From Kitasatospora sp. MAA19 (GTDB lineage: Bacteria > Actinomycetota > Actinomycetes > Streptomycetales > Streptomycetaceae): 64,000 nucleotides of DNA. The notes beneath the pieces were generated by a model. It was not told the DNA's origin. It worked only from the letters and a program-made list of their open reading frames with translations, and made no database searches. The number at the start of each line of letters is the position of its first letter. The stretch's first letter is position 1. A program made the translations under genes and the position numbers. Shown here piece after piece: positions 52,800 to 60,951 of the stretch. The DNA is taken from NCBI RefSeq assembly GCF_029894125.1, contig NZ_JARXYZ010000001.1, positions 186,001 through 250,000 on the forward strand, written 5' to 3'.

Positions 52800-54266
52800 C
52801 TACTTCACGACGCGCACCGGCACGCTCTTCTCCCCGATCACGGTCAGGCTCGTGGTGCCGTCGTACGGCAGCGTCGCCCGGGCCGTCACCGGCATCACTC
52901 CGGCGCCGTCGGCGGCGTCGAGCGCCATCCGGTACTTCACCGTCCGGCTCGTGCCCGGTGCCAGCGGGAAGGAGGCCGCCTTGCCCTGCATCGCGTAGTC
53001 CGTGCCGCCGCCGGGCGAGAGCGGCAGCGGGACCCAGGCGTCGCCGTCCTGGCGCTCCAGCTTTCCGGCGTTCATAGGGATTGTCTGGTTCTGCGGCGTC
53101 CCCGCGTAGGCCTCGGTGTAGACCAGCGGCTGGACCAGTGCGTACGAGGTCTGGCTGGTGTTCTTGTACGTCACCGAGAAGGCGACCGGGGTGCCCTTCG
53201 CGGACACCTGCTGGCCGACGCCGAGGCCGTCCAGCGTGATGGCGACGTCATTGCCGTTCGACGAGGTGAGCGGCGCCTGGCGACCACTGAGGTCGAGGGT
53301 GTCGAGGATCGACACCAGGCCCGCCTGGTAGTCGGACTTGAGGCCGTTCGCCACGATGAACACCTGGTCGTCCTTCAGCCCCCACATCTGGCCGGTGAAG
53401 TCGTCGCCCGGCTTGCAGGTGACCTGCCACTGGGTCTTGGCGATCGGCCGGCCGGCCACGATGTCCCTGGTCCGGACCGGCGTGCCGACCTTCGCGTAGG
53501 GGCCGGTGGGGACGTAGGGGTGGCCCCAGACCGGGCAGTCGGCCTGGCGGCTCCAACCTCCGTCCGAGTCCAGGTCGTTCATCGTCGGCCAGAGCGCGTT
53601 CTTGACCTCGTCGGCGGTGTTGTAGGCGACGATCCAGACGCCGTACGGCTCGCAGGCCTGCGGGGTCCAGTCACCTTGGGCGCCCGCCGACGCGCCCGGG
53701 CTCAGGATGCAGACCCGGTCGTCCGTCGACTTCGGCGGCACCACCGACCAGCCGGCCGGGACCTTGAACCTGACGCCGCGGAAGGTGTACGGCGTCGCCA
53801 CCGACGAGGTGGGTGGCGAGCTCGGCGGCCCGCTCGGGGTCGGGGTGTTGTCGGCGAGCGGCACCTCGGTCTGGGACGGCGCCGAGGGGGTGCCGGTGTC
53901 CGTCGGGGTGGCGGCCGGCGGCGGGGTCGGAGTGGGGGTGGCGGTCGGCTCGGCGGTCGGGCTCGGCGAGGTCGACAGGGTGGCGGCCGGCGGGGGGACG
54001 TCCTGCCGGGCCACCGGATCGCCGTGGAAGGTGAGCAGGCCGATCGCCAGGGAGGCGGCCAGGGCGAAGATCGGCACGGCCGTCAGGTACACCGGGCGCA
54101 ATCGGCGCACCCGGCGGTTCGGCGGCTCCGCCGGGCGCAGGTCGTGTGCGGTGATCAGCGAGGCGCGGGCGTTCATCGCCTCGCGCAGCAGCCGTTCGGT
54201 CGGTGTCTCGGCCGGCCCGTCACCGTCCCGGCCTCCGCTCTTTCGGCCGGGAAGCTTGTCGGTCAT
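52800..54266 (-). CDS. Single-span membrane protein coupled to SigE-type sigma factor (possible anti-sigma or sensor)
   Basis: The 488-aa protein has a cytoplasmic N-terminus of about 60 residues (ERLLREAMNARASLITAHDLRPAEPPNRRVRRLRPVYL), one span (AVPIFALAASLAIGLLTF) and a Thr/Pro linker. A domain at about residues 160-330 has four Cys (VCILSPGA, QACEPYGVW, ADCPVWGH, VTCKPGDDF), followed by a C-terminal beta block shared with the lipoprotein at 51281. The start ATGA overlaps the sigma gene. The N-terminal layout fits a membrane-bound anti-sigma factor, but no ZAS zinc motif (H-x3-C-x2-C) is seen. The role is inferred from coupling. Confidence 0.72.
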   Translation of the reverse strand: MTDKLPGRKSGGRDGDGPAETPTERLLREAMNARASLITAHDLRPAEPPNRRVRRLRPVYLTAVPIFALAASLAIGLLTFHGDPVARQDVPPPAATLSTSPSPTAEPTATPTPTPPPAATPTDTGTPSAPSQTEVPLADNTPTPSGPPSSPPTSSVATPYTFRGVRFKVPAGWSVVPPKSTDDRVCILSPGASAGAQGDWTPQACEPYGVWIVAYNTADEVKNALWPTMNDLDSDGGWSRQADCPVWGHPYVPTGPYAKVGTPVRTRDIVAGRPIAKTQWQVTCKPGDDFTGQMWGLKDDQVFIVANGLKSDYQAGLVSILDTLDLSGRQAPLTSSNGNDVAITLDGLGVGQQVSAKGTPVAFSVTYKNTSQTSYALVQPLVYTEAYAGTPQNQTIPMNAGKLERQDGDAWVPLPLSPGGGTDYAMQGKAASFPLAPGTSRTVKYRMALDAADGAGVMPVTARATLPYDGTTSLTVIGEKSVPVRVVK

Positions 54267-54940
54267 CGAACCTTCTCCAGATGCTTTTCCAAGGCGTCCA
54301 GGGCCCGGCTGGCGGTGGACTTCACGGCACCCCGGGACAGCCCCAGGGTCTCGGCTATCTGCGCCTCCGACAGGTCGGACCAGTAGCGCAGCACCAGCAC
54401 CTCACGCTGGCGGGTAGTCAGCTCCTGCATGGCCACGAGCACCCGCCGGTGCTCGTCGTTGAGCACCGCGTGGTCCTCCGCGGAGGCGGCGTCGGGCTCG
54501 TGCGGCGGCACGTACTCGCGGGCGGTCTTGCGGCGGCGCAGCATCGAGCGGGCGCCGTTGACCACCGAGGTGCGCAGGTATCCGAGCGCGTTGTCCAGGT
54601 CGTCCAGCTCCTCGCCGTACCGCTGGTAGAGCTGGGTGAAGGCCTCCTGCACGACGTCTTCGGCGAGGTCCTGATGGTCGACCAGGAGCACCGCCATCCG
54701 GACCAGGCCCAACCGGTGGGCGTGGTAGAGGTCGGTCAGGGTGGGCCGGTCCTCGACGGGCTTGCGTCCGCCGCGCAGCAGCCGGAAGCCGGAGCGCCGC
54801 TGCGCCGCCGTCTGCTCACCGCTCGGACCGGCGGGTTCCGCACCGGCCTCCTGCGCGCCGAACAGCAACCCGACCAGTCCGCGGACGGAGAAGCCGCGCC
54901 CCCTCGTTGGAACGGCGATCGGCCCGATGGCCATGGACAT
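54263..54940 (-). CDS. SigE-family ECF RNA polymerase sigma factor
   Basis: The 225-aa protein has an N-terminal extension of about 65 residues, then sigma region 2 (LTDLYHAHRLGLVRMAVLLVDHQDLAEDVVQEAFTQLYQRYGEELDDLDNALGYLRTSVVNGARSMLRRRK) and region 4 (ALQELTTRQREVLVLRYWSDLSEAQIAETLGLSRGAVKSTASRALDAL, with M for the first A). It belongs to the actinobacterial SigE-like ECF group with SARP-like spacing. It leads an operon with the overlapping membrane protein gene. Whether the promoter is autoregulated is not visible. ATG 54940 and ATG 54934 are both possible. Confidence 0.9.
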   Translation of the reverse strand: MSMAIGPIAVPTRGRGFSVRGLVGLLFGAQEAGAEPAGPSGEQTAAQRRSGFRLLRGGRKPVEDRPTLTDLYHAHRLGLVRMAVLLVDHQDLAEDVVQEAFTQLYQRYGEELDDLDNALGYLRTSVVNGARSMLRRRKTAREYVPPHEPDAASAEDHAVLNDEHRRVLVAMQELTTRQREVLVLRYWSDLSEAQIAETLGLSRGAVKSTASRALDALEKHLEKVR

Positions 54941-55173
54941 GTACGTTCTGCTTTCCCCCAGGACGGTGCGCGCGGCTCCGCGAGCGCCCGTCAGGACACC
55001 TGTCAGTTCGTGATCGAGGGAATCCTGCCAGCGCCCCCTGCCCCGGCAACCGTCACCCCCTATCGATGGACGTCCGGGCCGGGCTGAGGTTGCAGGCGAC
55101 TGCGCAGGGATTTCCGACTGGCCGGAACGGCTACACTCACCGCCATCCCGCCACTTGTCAGCAGGGGGTCCGT

Positions 55174-56232
55174 ATGGCCGAACAGCACGTCGAGGGCCCG
55201 GTCGCCACCGGGTCGGGCCCGGTGGCCGTCACCATCGGCCGGCGCCCGGAACCGGTGCACGACGTCGCGGTGTACGCCTTCGAGGGCATGGCGCCCTTCG
55301 AACTCGGCGTGGTGGTGGAGGTGTTCGGGCTGGCCCGGCCCGAGCTGGGCGGGCTGCTGGCCGCACCCTGGTACGGACTGAAGGTGTGCGCCGACCGGCC
55401 CGGGACGGCGCTGGACGCGGTGGGCGGGTTCACGCTGACCGCCCGGCACGGGCTGGACGACCTGGCCGCGGCCGACACCGTGGTGGTCCCCGGGGTGGCG
55501 AACGCGTTCAGCGGCGAGGTCTCCGCCGGGCTGGTCACGGCGCTGCGGACGGCGCACGAGCGCGGCGCCCGGATCGTCTCGATCTGCTCGGGCGCCTTCG
55601 CCCTGGCCGCCGCCGGGCTGCTCGACGGACGCGAGGCGACCACCCACTGGCGGTACGCCGACCTGCTCCAGCAGCGCCACCCGGACGTGCGGGTCACCCC
55701 GGACGTGCTGTACGTGGACAACGGCGACGTGCTCACCAGCGCGGGCAGCGCCGCCGGGATCGACCTCTGCCTGCACCTGGTCCGTCGGGACCACGGCGCC
55801 AAGGTCGCCAACAGCGTGGCCCGCCGCTTCGTGGTGCCGCCGCACCGGGACGGCGGGCAGGCCCAGTTCATCGAGGCGGCGATCCGCCCGGTCGAGGAGG
55901 AGGACGACGGGGTCGCCCGCAGCATGCGGTGGGCGATGGACCATCTGGCCTCCCCGCTGACCATCTCGCTGCTGGCCCGCGCCGCCCGGATGTCGGACCG
56001 CTCGTACCTGCGGCACTTCACCGCCCGCAACGGCACCAGCCCGATGCGCTGGGTCGTCACCCAGCGCATCGCGGCCAGCCTGCCGCTGCTGGAGTCCCCG
56101 GAGGGGACGGTGGAGGAGATCGCCGCGGCGGTCGGCTTCGAGAGCGCCGCGACCTTCCGCCACCACTTCGGCCGGGTGATGCGCACCTCCCCGACCGCCT
56201 ACCGGCGCTCCTTCGGACGCGGGGTCGCGTAG
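55174..56232 (+). CDS. GlxA-family AraC-type transcriptional regulator
   Basis: The 352-aa regulator has an N-terminal DJ-1/PfpI-like domain (VHDVAVYAFEGMAPFELGVVVEVFGLARPEL, VSICSGAFALAAAGLLDGREATTHW) and a C-terminal AraC double helix-turn-helix (SLLARAARMSDRSYLRHFTARNGTSPMRWVVTQRI, VEEIAAAVGFESAATFRHHFGRVMRTSPTAYRRSF). The Cys and His of the DJ-1 fold are present but activity as an enzyme is not expected. Ligand and target are unknown. ATG 55174 is 7 bases after GGGGG. Confidence 0.92.
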   Translation: MAEQHVEGPVATGSGPVAVTIGRRPEPVHDVAVYAFEGMAPFELGVVVEVFGLARPELGGLLAAPWYGLKVCADRPGTALDAVGGFTLTARHGLDDLAAADTVVVPGVANAFSGEVSAGLVTALRTAHERGARIVSICSGAFALAAAGLLDGREATTHWRYADLLQQRHPDVRVTPDVLYVDNGDVLTSAGSAAGIDLCLHLVRRDHGAKVANSVARRFVVPPHRDGGQAQFIEAAIRPVEEEDDGVARSMRWAMDHLASPLTISLLARAARMSDRSYLRHFTARNGTSPMRWVVTQRIAASLPLLESPEGTVEEIAAAVGFESAATFRHHFGRVMRTSPTAYRRSFGRGVA

Positions 56233-56282
56233 CCCCCCGACCACGCGGCTCCGTGCCCGGCCTGCGCGGCCCCGTACCCCGG

Positions 56283-57056
56283 CTACGCGTTCTCGTGCCG
56301 GTCCGCGTTGGCGAGGATGGCGTCGTGCAGCCACTGCGCGAGGCCCGGGGCGAGGTTCTCGTAGGTGGTGGTCCACCGCGGGTCGGAGACGTACAGTCCG
56401 GCCAGGCCGCGGTGGATGGTGAACGTGCAGTCGTAGAAGTTCTGGCAGATGTGCTGCCGGTGCGCCTCGGCGAGGTCCATGGCGGCGGCCCCGTCGGCGG
56501 GCTCGCCGGCGGTGAGCGCCTCCACCAGGCGGGTGTTGAGGTCGGTCATCTCGGCCTGGATCCGCTGCCAGTCGGCCTTGCCGTAGCCGCCGGTGCGGCG
56601 CTGCGACTGGGCCCAGGCCTCGGTGGTGCCCCAGCGCTGCTCGGCCTCCTGCTCCCATTCCTCCTGGTAGCCCTCGCCGAAGATCTCGAACTTCTCTTCC
56701 GGGGTCAGCTGAATGCCCATCCTGCGTGCCTCCATGGCGTGTTCGACGGCCGTGGCGAGGTCCTGGAGGTGCCTGATCCGGTCGGTCAGCAGCGCGTGCT
56801 GCCGCCGGAGGTGCTCGCTCGGGCTGACCGAGTCGTCGTCCAGGATCGCCGCGATCCCTTCCAGGGGGAACCCGAGTTCGCGGTAGAACAGGATCTGCTG
56901 CAGCCGGTCGAGGTCGGCGTCCACGTACCGGCGGTAGCCGGCCCGGGTGCGGCCCGCGGGGGACAGCAGGCCGATCTCGTCGTAGTGGTGCAGGGTGCGG
57001 ACGGTCACCTTGGCGATCTTGGCCACGGCACCGACCGAGTAGCCCTCGCTGCTCAT
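56283..57056 (-). CDS. TipA-like MerR regulator with TipAS antibiotic-binding domain
   Basis: The 257-aa protein has a MerR helix-turn-helix (YSVGAVAKIAKVTVRTLHHYDEIGLLSPAGRTRAGYRRYVDADLDRLQQILFYRELGFPL), a coiled coil and the TipAS domain (TPEEKFEIFGEGYQEEWEQEAEQRWGTTEAWAQSQRRTGGYGKADW, HRQHICQNFYDCTFTIHRGLAGLYVSDPRWTTTYENLAPGLAQWL). TipAL proteins sense thiopeptide antibiotics and activate their own promoter. The Cys in NFYDCTF is the position where thiopeptides attach. ATG 57056 follows AAGGAGG; upstream ATG 57086 lacks one. Confidence 0.92.
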   Translation of the reverse strand: MSSEGYSVGAVAKIAKVTVRTLHHYDEIGLLSPAGRTRAGYRRYVDADLDRLQQILFYRELGFPLEGIAAILDDDSVSPSEHLRRQHALLTDRIRHLQDLATAVEHAMEARRMGIQLTPEEKFEIFGEGYQEEWEQEAEQRWGTTEAWAQSQRRTGGYGKADWQRIQAEMTDLNTRLVEALTAGEPADGAAAMDLAEAHRQHICQNFYDCTFTIHRGLAGLYVSDPRWTTTYENLAPGLAQWLHDAILANADRHENA

Positions 57057-57196
57057 CCGGTGTTCCTCCTTCGTGCTGACCACCACCCTCCGCTCTCACG
57101 CCGCGTGAGGGTCAAGCCGTCGTCGCACGGTCGGCCGGGGCCGCCTCGGAGGCCGGGCCCGGCCGGTCGGGCCTCCGGCGGTCGGGCCCGGACGGG

Positions 57197-58423
57197 TCAG
57201 GCCCCGGTGCCGGCCAGGACGCGCTCGCGCCGCCGCGAGGAGCGGCGCCGCCCCTCACCGTCCGCCGGGGGCCGCGGGCGGCGGGTCTGCTGGGTGGGCC
57301 AGAACAGCACGTACGCGGCGGAGACCACGACGAAGGCCAGCCGGACGAGGCCGCGGGCCGAGTCGGACGGGATGAACAGCGTCCCGCCGTACAGCGCGGC
57401 CAGCGCTATCCAGCTCCACCACGGGACGAGCCGCTTCTGCCCGACCGCGTCCCAGAGCAGGGTGCCGAGCAGGATCGAGGCGGTGTAGTAGGTGTAGACG
57501 CTCGGGTCGAGCAGGATCCGGGCGTCCGCGCCGAGCAGCACCACGGCCGGCCAGCGGCCGCGCCAGACGGCGACGGTGCCGAGGCCGAGGCCGAGGGCGA
57601 ACTGGGTCGGGCGGTCCCACCAGGGGGTGGCCGGGTCGGTGACCCCGAACCAGCGCAGTGCGGAGGCCGGCTGGTTCGGGATGGTGAACTTGGCCGCGGC
57701 CAGGGTGTCCAGGTTGCCCAGGTAGAACGGCAGCCAGGCGATCGCCACCAGCCCGACGAACCAGATCGCGGTGCGCAGCCAGGCGGGCCTGGGAAGCGCC
57801 AGGATCAGCGGGGCGAAGGCGATCGCCCAGGGCTTGGAGTCGACCGCCAGCGCCAGGTAGACGCCGACCATGGTGGGCTTGCCGCGGGCGAGGGCGTGCG
57901 CGGCGAGGGTGGTGAAGAACAGCGCCAGGACGTCGTCCAGGTGCGCGAAGCGGACCGAGACCTCGACCCACATCGGGATGAACGCCAGCCCGGCGATCAG
58001 CAGGCGCTGCTGGAGCCGGCGGTGGTTGATGCCGGTGCCCAGGTAGTACAGGGCGGCGGTCCTGCCGATCAGGACCAGCATCACCAGGCCGAGCCCGGAC
58101 ATCGCCGCCTCGGCGATCAGCTGGCCGACGTGCGGCGAGAACGGGGCGGTGAGCCTGGCCGCGGCCAGGCTGACCGGGCCGATCTGCAGCTCCGGATGGT
58201 GGGCGTAGATCGCCAGCCCGCCGTCCGGCTGGCCGCTGAAGAGCAGCTGCTCGCCCTGGCGCAGGTAGTGCCAGGAGAAGCCGCCGCTGGGCTCGACCAG
58301 GAAGAACCAGAGCACCGTCCAGACGACCAGCAGAACGTGGTGTCTGCGCAGCGGCAGTCCCGCGATCCGCCCGGTCGCCGCCTCGTAGTCGGTGGCAGCC
58401 CGTGCCGTGCGTGATTCCCGCAC
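57197..58423 (-). CDS. Polytopic membrane protein, GT87/DUF2029-like mannosyltransferase candidate
   Basis: The 408-aa protein has about ten transmembrane helices (RHHVLLVVWTVLWFFLVEPSGGFSWHYL, LGLVMLVLIGRTAALYYLGTG, MVGVYLALAVDSKPWAIAFAPLILALP, LRTAIWFVGLVAIAWLPFYL) and a conserved loop FAHLDDVLALFFTTLAAHALARGK with an Asp pair, as in polyprenyl-phosphate-dependent GT-C transferases. The class is plausible from layout, not proven. GTG 58423 follows GGAGAGGG. Hydrophilic Arg-rich C-terminus (RRRSSRRRERVL). Downstream of its stop a long GC inverted-repeat zone (57120-57190) may end transcription. Confidence 0.6.
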   Translation of the reverse strand: MRESRTARAATDYEAATGRIAGLPLRRHHVLLVVWTVLWFFLVEPSGGFSWHYLRQGEQLLFSGQPDGGLAIYAHHPELQIGPVSLAAARLTAPFSPHVGQLIAEAAMSGLGLVMLVLIGRTAALYYLGTGINHRRLQQRLLIAGLAFIPMWVEVSVRFAHLDDVLALFFTTLAAHALARGKPTMVGVYLALAVDSKPWAIAFAPLILALPRPAWLRTAIWFVGLVAIAWLPFYLGNLDTLAAAKFTIPNQPASALRWFGVTDPATPWWDRPTQFALGLGLGTVAVWRGRWPAVVLLGADARILLDPSVYTYYTASILLGTLLWDAVGQKRLVPWWSWIALAALYGGTLFIPSDSARGLVRLAFVVVSAAYVLFWPTQQTRRPRPPADGEGRRRSSRRRERVLAGTGA

Positions 58424-58638
58424 CTGTCCCTCTCCCCGCCGGTTCCGCCCCCCTCCGGCCGGACATCCTATGTGACGGAGGTGTACCGTCCGCGCCGCCC
58501 GGAGGTCCGTGGGACGGACGGCCGGGCGACGCGGACGGCATTCAGGCAGTACCGCCTCGGTGTGGCGGCAGGGCTTGTCCGACAATTCGCGTCACATCAG
58601 CGCGCGGCGGGAATTGTGAGACAAGCCATAGGCCGCGA

Positions 58639-59847
58639 TCAGCCCTGCTGGGCCGACTTGCGGCGGCGCAGCACCACGAGGGTGCCGACACCGGCCAGCA
58701 GCACGGCGCCGCCGGCGGCGGCGATGGCGGTGGTGTCGTCACCGCCACCGGTCTGGGCCAGGGCCTTGTCGCCGCTGTCGGCGGCGGCCTTGGCCTTGGC
58801 CACCACGGCCGGGGTGAGCGGCGGGGTGGGGAGGGTCGGGACGGCCACCGGGAAGTCGATCGGGCCGGCCGTGTCGCCGTTGCCGTCGCCCGGGGCCGGG
58901 GCGGCGGTCGAGGCGGAGGCGGAGGCGGACGGCGCGCCGGTGGCCGGGGTGGTCGCCGGGGCCGAGGTCGACGGCGTGGTCGGCCCGGTGCTCGGGGTGG
59001 TGGTGGCCGTCGCGGTGGCGGTGGCCGTCGGCGAGGTGCTCGCGCTGGGCGAGGTGCTCGCGGTCGGCGAGTGGCTGGCCGTGGGCGAGGTGGAGGCCGT
59101 CGGCGAGTGGCTGGCCGTGGGCGAGGTGCTCGCGGTCGGGCTGGGCTTGCCGGTGTGGGTCGGGCTGACGGTCGGGCTCGGCTTGCCGCCACCGCCGGCC
59201 TTGATCACGAAGCCCGCGCCGCGGACGCCGTCGCAGCTGAGGCGGCCCTGGTCGACCGGCTCATGGGTCTCGTCGTCGAGCTCGGCGGAGAACACCACCG
59301 GGACGACGCCCGCCCGGCCGAGCGGTGCCTCCGAGGTGAAGGAGACCCGGACCTTGATCGAGAAGCTCTTGCCGCGGTTCACGACGAGCAGGTCGTCGCC
59401 GGTGGGGTTGCCGTCCGGGCCGAGGGCGCCGAGCAGGGTGAGGACGGACTTGTCCTCGTCCTCGCTGCCGTCGGGGGCGACCGAGCCGGTCTGCCACTGG
59501 CCGCCCGGCAGCTGGTACTGGACCTTGAGGTCCTTCGCCCTGAGCGAGTCGGCCTTGTTCTTGAACTTGAGCAGCGGCAGGAAGATGAAGTCGTGGTTCG
59601 TCGAGTTGTCGACCTTGAAGGTGAAGTCGCGGGCGTCGCCGCCCGCGATGAAGGTGCCGGGCACCCCGTTCACCGAGAGGTCGAGGCTCTGGTGGGAGCC
59701 CTTCCCGGCCTGCTGGGCGGCGGCGGACGGAGCGCCGGTGGTGCCGACGGCCATGGCGCCCTGGGCGCCGGACAGCACGAGCGAGGACGTGAGCGCGGCG
59801 GCGCCGGCAAGGGCAAGACTGCGACGTATGGACAAGGGAGACCTCAC
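58639..59847 (-). CDS. Sortase-anchored (LAQTG) surface protein with Ser/Thr/Pro stalk
   Basis: The 402-aa protein has a signal peptide (SIRRSLALAGAAALTSSLVLSGAQGAMA) and a globular domain at about residues 50-210 (LDLSVNGVPGTFIAGGDARDFTFKVDNSTNHDFIFLPLL, LKVQYQLPGGQW, LLVVNRGKSFSIKVRVSFTSEAPLGRAGVVPV). A Ser/Pro/Thr repeat stalk of about 100 residues follows, and then LAQTG at 363-367, a hydrophobic span and RRRK. LAxTG is the substrate of streptomycete class E sortases. The globular block resembles the extracellular blocks at 51281 and 52800. GTG 59847 is the first start in frame. Confidence 0.88.
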   Translation of the reverse strand: MRSPLSIRRSLALAGAAALTSSLVLSGAQGAMAVGTTGAPSAAAQQAGKGSHQSLDLSVNGVPGTFIAGGDARDFTFKVDNSTNHDFIFLPLLKFKNKADSLRAKDLKVQYQLPGGQWQTGSVAPDGSEDEDKSVLTLLGALGPDGNPTGDDLLVVNRGKSFSIKVRVSFTSEAPLGRAGVVPVVFSAELDDETHEPVDQGRLSCDGVRGAGFVIKAGGGGKPSPTVSPTHTGKPSPTASTSPTASHSPTASTSPTASHSPTASTSPSASTSPTATATATATTTPSTGPTTPSTSAPATTPATGAPSASASASTAAPAPGDGNGDTAGPIDFPVAVPTLPTPPLTPAVVAKAKAAADSGDKALAQTGGGDDTTAIAAAGGAVLLAGVGTLVVLRRRKSAQQG

Positions 59848-60189
59848 GGAAGAGTCCGGGCGAGGCCCGGGGCGCGGTGGGGCGGCCGTGGACGCCGTGA
59901 ACCCCCGCGAAGCTTGAAAGTCCGACGGAGATTACCGAAAGATCCGGCCACTCCGGAAGGCGGGTGTCACACGACGGTCCGCTCATGGGACAGGGGTGCC
60001 CGAATCGTCCAACTCCGTCCGTCGATAAGGCTTTTGCTCTTTACCGAAAGATGACCGGAGAGTGACGGGTACACGCCCGGACGACCGTATCGCACGGGCC
60101 CGGCATGGCTGGAAGCGATCGGTCGTGTGAACGTCCGGCGAACGCCCTGCGGTCGACCGCCTGAACATCCCGTGCACGCCGGTCGGAGT
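59848..60189. other. Intergenic region between the LAQTG protein and the oxidoreductase
   Basis: No gene is seen. The motif TTACCGAAAGAT occurs at 59932-59943 and again at 60042-60053, the second in a stretch with TTTGCTCTTTACC, and may be part of the leftward promoter. Elsewhere the sequence is unremarkable. Confidence 0.5.
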
Positions 60190-60272
60190 GTTCTCGTGCT
60201 CGGACCGCGACGAAGCGCGCGCTCAGTCCGGGTTCTCGTGCTCGGACCGCGACGAAGCGCGCGCTCAGTCCG
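60190..60272 (-). repeat. Tandem 42-bp repeat at the end of the oxidoreductase gene
   Basis: The 41-bp blocks 60190-60230 and 60232-60272 are identical with one intervening base. The second contains the stop codon of the oxidoreductase gene (60265). On the leftward strand each copy can pair GGAC...GTCC with CGCG...CGCG into a hairpin. A twofold exact repeat in a 3' region suggests duplicated RNA or terminator structure. Confidence 0.9.
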
Positions 60273-60843
60273 TGAAGAAGGACTTGGCGGCGATCAGCGC
60301 CCGCTCGTCGCGCAGCACGTCCCCCGGACGGGTGCCGTTGCCGAGCAGCGCGCCGCCCCACCGCATCCCCAGGTACTCGGCCGTCAGCCGGAGCGTACCG
60401 ATCAGCGGCTCGGCCTTGTCGACCTCGGTGGCGAGGGCGGTGACACCCCAGATCGTGCCGCCGCGCATCCGGGCGCGGAAGTCCGCCCCGGGCAGCCGGA
60501 GCCAGGCCGACCAGTGGTCGAGGTAGAGCTTCGCGCTGGTCGGCAGCGAGTACCAGTACAGCGGTGCGACGAAGACCAGGTCGGTGGCCGCCAACGTGGC
60601 CTCCAGCAGCGTCCGTTCGTGGCCGACCGGCTCGGGGTAGCGGCCGTCCCCGGTGTGCCGCAGATCCTCGAAGGGCGGCAGCGGGTGCTCGCGCAGCCGC
60701 AGCCAGCGCTGCTGCGCCCCGGCCGGCAGGCTCGCCCCGGCGGCCAGCCGGGCGAGCTGCTCGGAGTTGCCGTCGGCGCGTGAACTGGCGTTGAGGAACA
60801 GGAAGCTGCGCGGCGCGTCGGCGCCGGCGTGCTGATCGGCCAT
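60265..60843 (-). CDS. NAD(P)H-dependent FMN reductase / flavodoxin-fold oxidoreductase
   Basis: The 192-aa protein has the flavodoxin-like fold: RSFLFLNASSRADGNSEQLARLA binds FMN phosphate, LVFVAPLYWYSLPTSAKLYLDHWSAWL is the FMN-side loop, and GGTIWGVTALATEV follows. It would transfer electrons from NAD(P)H to flavin or quinone. ATG 60843 gives a short Ala-rich leader. The tail ends exactly in the tandem repeat. Cytoplasmic. Confidence 0.88.
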   Translation of the reverse strand: MADQHAGADAPRSFLFLNASSRADGNSEQLARLAAGASLPAGAQQRWLRLREHPLPPFEDLRHTGDGRYPEPVGHERTLLEATLAATDLVFVAPLYWYSLPTSAKLYLDHWSAWLRLPGADFRARMRGGTIWGVTALATEVDKAEPLIGTLRLTAEYLGMRWGGALLGNGTRPGDVLRDERALIAAKSFFTD

Positions 60844-60926
60844 CGGTACTCCCCCGGTCTGGTGGTGCGATCGGAGGTGCGAGCACGCCGTGCGCCCCGG
60901 TTATTCCGGGCCGGGGCCCCGGAGTC

Positions 60927-60951
60927 CGCTTGGGCCGGAGGGGCCCAAGCG
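60927..60951 (-). terminator. Hairpin directly after the hydroxyacid dehydrogenase-like gene
   Basis: Arms GCTTGGGCC and its complement with a 5-base loop begin right after the stop codon at 60952 on the leftward strand. Confidence 0.7.
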
